From: Ricordea florida
Taxonomy: Eukaryota; Cnidaria; Anthozoa; Corallimorpharia; Ricordeidae
DNA length: 64,000 nt
Assembly: GCA_949710005.1 (NCBI GenBank)
Contig: OX453285.1
Span: 989,797 to 1,053,796, forward strand
Direction of reading: 5' to 3'
The notes under the pieces are model-generated. The model did not search any database. It worked only from the letters and a program-made list of their open reading frames with translations, and had not been told where the DNA came from. Positions within the stretch are counted from its first letter, which is position 1; each line of letters begins with the position of its first letter. Below are positions 59,101-64,000 of this stretch, piece by piece. Both the position numbers and the translations under genes were made by a program.

Positions 59101-62100
59101 TGTAGTGACGACAGAAAACATCTTTCCCTTGGTCTCACGAAGCCTCATCATTTTACAAAACAGGTAAAACGTCTTTTCATACTTTTTTCAGCACTGTCAC
59201 TCTGAACTAAACTCGGTAAAGTAAAATCCAAGTTCTTCCATTAGGACTCGAACCAAAGACTTTCCGATTACTAGTCAGTCAGAGCCGAGCTATACTAGAC
59301 ACTTGGGAGCAAGGCCAAGTGATGAACTTTTCTTCTAGTTGAGAACAAGCAACTGCCATTGTTACATACCTAGAATTTCATTCAACAAAACGAGCACTGT
59401 GATTGTTTGATTCTTGGTCACGTGCCCTTGATTGGCACTTCGGTCAAGTATCCGATCGGGATACAAGTGCCAATCTGCGCAATTGTATCCCGATCGGGAT
59501 ACAATTGCGCAGTTGTTGCCCGGGCGCCAGTTGTGCCGTCTTTGTTTACTTGTTTCCCTCGGGACCATACACTAAGTAAGTGTACAATGTTATCTTACGT
59601 ACCTCTTTGTCATCTTGTTTCTCTTTCGTCTGTAGGAACTGGAGGTTCCTGTAATAGAACCAATAATATGGCGTGAGACGTTAAGACAAAAAACAAGTCT
59701 GTGTTTATCTGAAAGTGTTCTTTTATGTTCGTATCCCGAAGTCTTTATCAATACTTTGCCTCCTCAAGAGAAAATGAGGTAAGAGAACGTATCTTCCATA
59801 CTGGGTTCTCTTACTATGATAAGGGGACAGAATCTATTTTTAGATCCGGAAACTATTTTAACTGACCAATGGCTGATGTCCTCATCACGTGGTTGTAATT
59901 TCAATGCGCCATGTGGAAACCGCGCAGCCATAGAACGAAATATAAATAGATTCCGGGATGAAAATAGATCAGTTCTGTCCCCTTGTCATATCAGACGGGG
60001 TTATGTTCTCTTTTCTCATTTTCTCTTGGCCTCCTTTAGTGTCTCGAGGAGGCTGAATCGATCTAAAACCAGAATCCCAAAAGACCTGAAACGTGTATTA
60101 AGTTTTCTTTGAACATCATTAAGCACACAGCTTGTCTACACTCAAGCTACCAAGTACCATATTTGTAAAACAACAGAACCTTAATAAGGACACGTTCGTT
60201 GTTGCAAATGCAAGAGGGACCTTACGCAAGGATGACGCCGACGTCAACGAGAACGGCTACGAAAAACATAAATTCGCATTACTGCAATAAAATTGCAATT
60301 ATTCCAACACATTCTCCTTCAGTTTTCAAACTCATGCCAACTGTCCAGGAAGTTAACTTGCATGAATGGCGTTGATGTTATCCGAATAAATTGAACATTT
60401 CTCTACTTGTGCTCACGTCCTCCACAGAACTTTAAATTTGGTCATTTCACGTCGTTGTTTTGGAGAGAACGGCAACGAAATGTACCAAAATGCAAAACCC
60501 ACGTGCGGGGCGTGCAGAGCCATTATTTTTGCTCATTATGCCTACTGTTTTTTTTTTGGCGTTCTCGTTCTCGAAGACGTCGTCCTTGCTTAAGGTCCCT
60601 AAGTTGTTTACGATGCACCGTGGAAGAAGAACAGCGCCTGTGGGCAAACTCAAAGACCGGAGAAAACAGTTTTCAATTATGGTACTTCGAAAATATTGAA
60701 TCTGTGAACGAGCATTACATGTTTATGTCTGGGTTTCAGCTAAAACTAAATTCTTTATAATAATGATAATAATGAAAATAACTTTATTTTATGGAGGCTG
60801 AAGAGATGACACTAAATAACTGATGAAATAGCGACCCTCTAGCTACCTAATAAGTCTAAAATGACCCTAATTAATTCATTGGGATTAATAATTTTGGAAT
60901 ATATAGATATGTACAAATTTACTAATAATAAATAATTACAAAATGACAAAATATCAGAATATAGTAAGAAGGTACATATCGATCTTTAAAACTGATAGTG
61001 TGCCGTATGTCTTAACACTTTCCTTAGAATCAAACTAAATTGTCTCTGGACTTTAGAGCCACCAGTGAAGGGAGTGTATTGCACGCAATAAAGAGAATTT
61101 CTACTCTAATCTTAACATAGTCAAAGTACAGTAAACGATCTTACTTTTTGTATCGGGAGGTGTTGCACTTGACTTTTTCCTCCAGTTCCTAGTACAGAAC
61201 GCAGGGTTTTCAATAAGGATTGTAGTAGCAGGAGAATTGTGTAAAGTAAGAGGAGAATATTCTGAAAGTGCTCCATGTCTGAATTTAAAACTAGCTCAGG
61301 CCATCTAAATTTGGCCGCGGAGAATTCTTTGTAGAAGCCGGAGAATCCTTCGTTGTAGCCGGAGAATTTTCCGATCTCCGATACCTAATGAACACCCTGA
61401 GAACGCATCAAGTAGACAAACTGAATCCAGTTATATGTAATTGCATATCATCCGAACCGAACAAACAAACTTTTCCATAAATCTAGGCATTTTTAGATTT
61501 AAGGTTTTGATTTTTTTTCTTTGATAGCGATGAGCGCCGAAACCCTACGCCATTCCCCGTCTAGAAAACTACGTAAAATATAGGCATTGCATGAAAATTG
61601 GCAGATGTTTTGAACAGGCTGTCACATTATTGCCTCTGTTTCAAGATCAAGAAAAGTGTCACTGCATACCGAGCGAAGAGAAAATTTTGACTTTTGCATT
61701 TAACAGTTTAACACCTAAAGGGGATAACCTAATTCCAACACGGTCCGTTAAAATCATAAAAGAAAATTGGAAGTTTTACCTTATTTGATTGGCGCTCCTC
61801 CTCTAGGTCGACTTCAAGATTTTTCAACTTGTTTTCCGCATCTCTACCGAACAGAAGAACACAGAAAGGTATGTGTGAAATTCTTGATGGAACTTATTGT
61901 TTATTTATTTTGAGGATGGAGGCTTTATTTAACGAAAGCGATCAAGGAATATGAACACAAAGTTAAAAAAAGTGAAGATCTCTACAATCTTACTCTAAGT
62001 CGTCAGTCAGTGAACTTATCACTTTCTTCTGAGATTTCACCGTGTACTTGAGTCTCTAAACAAATATTAACAAAATCGTATATAAATAACGAATAAAACA

Positions 62101-63318
62101 AGAAAAATACCCAATAATGATTCGTCTCATTACAATATAACAAATTACAAACCTTGATTTTTGTTTGTTGATCTTCTGCCAAAATGCTGCAACATCAGGA
62201 AAAATTTTTTTTTTTAGCAACTCACTTGAAAGTTACTTACATTGGCTTCTAATGCTGCGCCAAAATTCGTATCTGTGAAAAACTTTCACATCAGATCTTA
62301 CCCTTTATTTGACATGGACTGCGGAGTGCTATCTGCATGAAGTCGTTTAGGGGTTTCCTCAAGCTCCTGAGAGCAAAAATATAACAGTACCATTTGCCTT
62401 GTTAACGCCGACTAAACAATGACATTATCATGCTATAAAATGTTGACTTATGAAAATCTTATTCCTCTTATTGTTACAAAACTGAAAATAACAAACCTGA
62501 AGTCTTATTTGTGTATCTTCTGCCAAGTTCCTGTGAGATTACGAAAATGAATTTTCTTTAGTAACGTGGTGGTACTTTCTGTGGCCTCCAATGTTTCGCG
62601 AAGATTGTCATTGTAAACTTTGAAGAACCTTACCTTCTCTTTGGCTCATTCTGCTGAGTGTTATCTTGTTGAATGAACACAGGAAGCTCCTGTGGTTTCT
62701 GAAAACAAAACGACAACATTTACCGAGTTTCCATCAACCAAAACCGCTTCCAGAAAGCCAGGAAAGAATAAACTACAATAATTTAAAATACCGATTCAGA
62801 GTGGTAAAAATGCTACAAATGCTGTTCAAGTTGCAATCAGTGCAACTTTGTTGTGCAGTAAGTTGAAAAAAATGTTCAAAGCCGAAGAAATGTTAAGCTT
62901 TAGTGTAGTTCAGTCCTTTAGCTTCCAAGATACCGTGTTAATGATTGTGCTCAAAATAAACTCCAAAGCCAACCCAGCAGTCTTGCGCACACTGAAAGAA
63001 ACTCAAGTTCAGCGTACACGCAATAAGAGTGGCGAATGTCCTGTTAGACGCGAAATTTCTGAGTACAATATTCTCAACTTTGTTCTCTATCACATTAAAA
63101 AAGACTTACTTCATCCTCCTCCCTGAGTTTCTGATGGGCATCAGGAGATCTCTTCTTCAGTTGTCCAACTGCGAGGGAAACAGAAAGAACAAAAAACTCA
63201 AAACGCGCAACACCAAGAGTTCTTTCCGGAAAAACTTTTTCGAAGATCACATTGTAACAATAATGCAAGCAAAAAAAACTCTCAGCGCTAAAAGAACCTT
63301 ACCTTCAGCAGCAGACAT
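52635..63318 (-). CDS. Multi-exon coiled-coil protein, function unknown
   Basis: Exons: 63303-63318, 63110-63168, 62634-62698, 62497-62530, 62302-62366, 62153-62186, 61994-62055, 61780-61843, 61145-61188, 59603-59648, 58768-58808, 58568-58658, 57154-57185, 56904-57039, 56301-56323, an ambiguous short exon, 53854-53885, 53258-53303, 52635-52736. Phases close from ATG to TGA if a 13-bp exon (54604-54616) is used, giving about 334 residues; alternatives are 55302-55347 plus an 18-bp exon. The start MSAAEVGQLKKRSPD is short and polar, and most of the rest is Glu/Lys/Leu/Gln-rich heptad-like coiled coil (LKKSEEDKAELSEMLRSLRK, RITELQKENDRLRA). No signal peptide or membrane segment. The C-terminus GTLRQAYNSVRSFIQRHIY is not helical-heptad and may be a binding tail. 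I do not recognise the family; a cytoskeletal, centrosomal or vesicle-tether role would be a guess. Confidence 0.75.
53361..53715 (-). repeat. tRNA-derived SINE-like repeat with 113-bp triplication
   Basis: On the minus strand the sequence reads TATAGCTCAGTGGTAGAGCG (tRNA A-box region) and, 45 bp on, GGTTTGACTC (B-box-like), followed by an AACTCGG tail. The A-box half recurs with exact 113-bp spacing (gataactagt at 53431, 53544 and 53657). Only the first copy has the B-box side. It lies in an intron of the coiled-coil gene. Confidence 0.75.
55604..55890. repeat. Two adjacent palindromic repeats
   Basis: taatatacatgcaaaaattt (about 55607) is inverted at about 55730-55748, enclosing three tandem 'gtgca(g/a)aaa.ttgaaatt' units. 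Immediately after, an inverted pair (aatcacatgactt..gataaatcagcac) spans about 55757-55890. Confidence 0.7.
56157..56227. repeat. (AAT)n microsatellite
   Basis: aataat triplets with occasional aac, in an intron of the coiled-coil gene. Confidence 0.85.
56513..56815 (+). repeat. Inverted intronic copies (about 3) of the 3'UTR ~115-bp repeat
   Basis: Tandem units with 'cacactgta.agtaaaacaaa', 'gtaccac.gtacagta' and 'tggtttgat.....agatgaaaaaggtag' are the reverse complement of the unit at 52190-52425. They lie in the intron between 56904 and 56323. Confidence 0.8.
57269..57801. mobile_element. MITE with GGGGGGTACT-type termini and 7-bp target duplication
   Basis: The left end CCGGGGGGGGGTACTC...GGGGATGTGCCGCTGG is inverted at the right end. 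GTGCTTA is duplicated at 57262-57268 and 57802-57808. Internal 'atggggtcgca' repeats. A diverged fragment of the same family lies at about 9379-9440. Confidence 0.75.
59205..59330 (-). repeat. Second tRNA-derived SINE-like copy
   Basis: The reverse strand has TATAGCTCGG and GGTTCGAGTCC (a consensus B box) followed by AAGAACTTGG, matching the 53.4-kb repeat. Confidence 0.7.
59759..60054. mobile_element. Inverted-repeat MITE
   Basis: GCCTCCTCAAGAGAAAATGAG at the left pairs with ctcattttctcttggcctcc at the right. Inner inverted 'aaggggacagaa' and 'tctattt..atcc.g' blocks support it. The exact right end is unclear. Confidence 0.5.
60215..60600. mobile_element. MITE with AGGGACCTTA termini
   Basis: AGGGACCTTACGCAAGGATG and the inverted AGGGACCTTAAGCAAGGACG, flanked by AAG on both sides (3-bp duplication). 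It lies in an intron of the coiled-coil gene. Confidence 0.7.
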
Positions 63319-63717
63319 ACTGTAAAACTGCAAAAAGATTCTTTCGTACGATTTGAATGCAATAGAAAATAGCAGTAGAAACAACTCAACTGAAGTCCGT
63401 CGTGTTTGCTACTACAGTAACTTATTCATTCATGACGTAACAATGATTGATCACGCGATGACGTGCTGCTCAGCGCGCGAAAAACGCATGCAACAGCAAC
63501 AGGAGCCCGCGGTTCACCGCATTTCCGCAATCTGTCAGCTAGGCTCAGGCTTACATTCAAAACCTTTCAAGGGATGATTTCTCACTTGAAAACTTTGTGT
63601 ATAGTTTGTTCACAAATTAATTTTCGTACTCCTATTCTTTTTTCTTACGTATTGTCAGTGAGCAGGATAAACAACATAAATTTGTACTACGCAAATTCAA
63701 CATTCGTTTCAACTGTC
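63319..63717. other. 5' flank / promoter region of the coiled-coil gene
   Basis: No exon is supported upstream of the ATG at 63318. CRE-half-site-like TGACGTAA and ATGACGTG occur at about 63434 and 63459. Confidence 0.35.
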
Positions 63718-64000
63718 CAGGGACGGCGGAGCCGGGGGGGCTGGGGGGGCTTTAGCCCCCCCACTTTTGAGGAGGATGACATTTTATTTTGTTTAAGCAA
63801 CAACTTTACACAAGCCTCGTCGGAAACGTTTCGCCCTTTACGTATTTTTAACATTTTCTCAGCGAGTGCTTCCTTCCCACAGACGGGAAGCTTGTGTTCA
63901 AAAACCGCAGGTAAGCGTTGGAGACCGGAAGGCTGAGAAATAACCTCCAAAATATTGCTGTAAGCATTAAAAGTACCTTTCATTTTACGCTTTATCCAGG
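63718..64000. mobile_element. hAT-like element, truncated by the window edge
   Basis: It begins CAGGGACGGCGGAGCCGGGG with a G-run/C-run subterminal hairpin (GGGGGGGCTTTAGCCCCCCC). The right end is outside the window. Confidence 0.5.

Overview
The window is intron-rich metazoan DNA, moderately AT-rich and very dense in DNA transposons. The host genes, GT-AG introns, a K02A2.6-like Ty3/gypsy element, hAT/Mutator-type relics and P2RX7-C-terminal-like proteins best fit an anthozoan cnidarian, probably a stony coral. That assignment is inferred from sequence style and was not tested by a search. Three host genes can be reconstructed by joining exons with consistent splice phase.

Left third (1-20 kb). 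A + strand gene enters from the left edge and ends at 14388. Its last exon encodes a C-terminal membrane anchor resembling lamina-associated polypeptide 2, and its LEM exons would lie outside the window. Its roughly 12-kb last intron holds two insertions only 42 bp apart. The first is a hAT-like element (2390-5991, 6-bp target duplication) that was itself invaded by a 3.1-kb satellite-bearing element with perfect 41-bp terminal inverted repeats (2585-5730). The second is a 7.95-kb element (6034-13981) with 23-bp terminal inverted repeats. It carries two convergent genes: an intact three-exon gene for a P2X7 ballast-like cysteine-rich protein, and a 13-exon THAP/DDE transposase-like gene with two frameshifts. 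A decayed hAT element (14722-17175) and a decayed Mutator-like element (17844-19903) follow.

Middle (25-43 kb). A complete 14-exon minus-strand gene (43180 to 25137) encodes a 703-residue SLC5/SGLT-type sodium-sugar cotransporter. Its introns contain many small inverted-repeat elements. Intron 1 holds a Ty3/gypsy retrotransposon (35177-39636) with an intact 1351-residue gag-pol frame, a 5-bp target duplication, a normal 200-bp 3' LTR and a 5' LTR collapsed to 46 bp.

Right third (43-64 kb). A gene-poor interval contains a CTA/CGA triplet array that appears to have grown from the inside of a small transposon. It is followed by a minus-strand gene of about 19-20 small exons (63318 to 52635) encoding an unidentified coiled-coil protein. 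This gene shows an exon-pair duplication, and inverted copies of one repeat lie in its 3'UTR and in an intron. tRNA-derived SINE-like repeats and several small inverted-repeat elements fill its introns.
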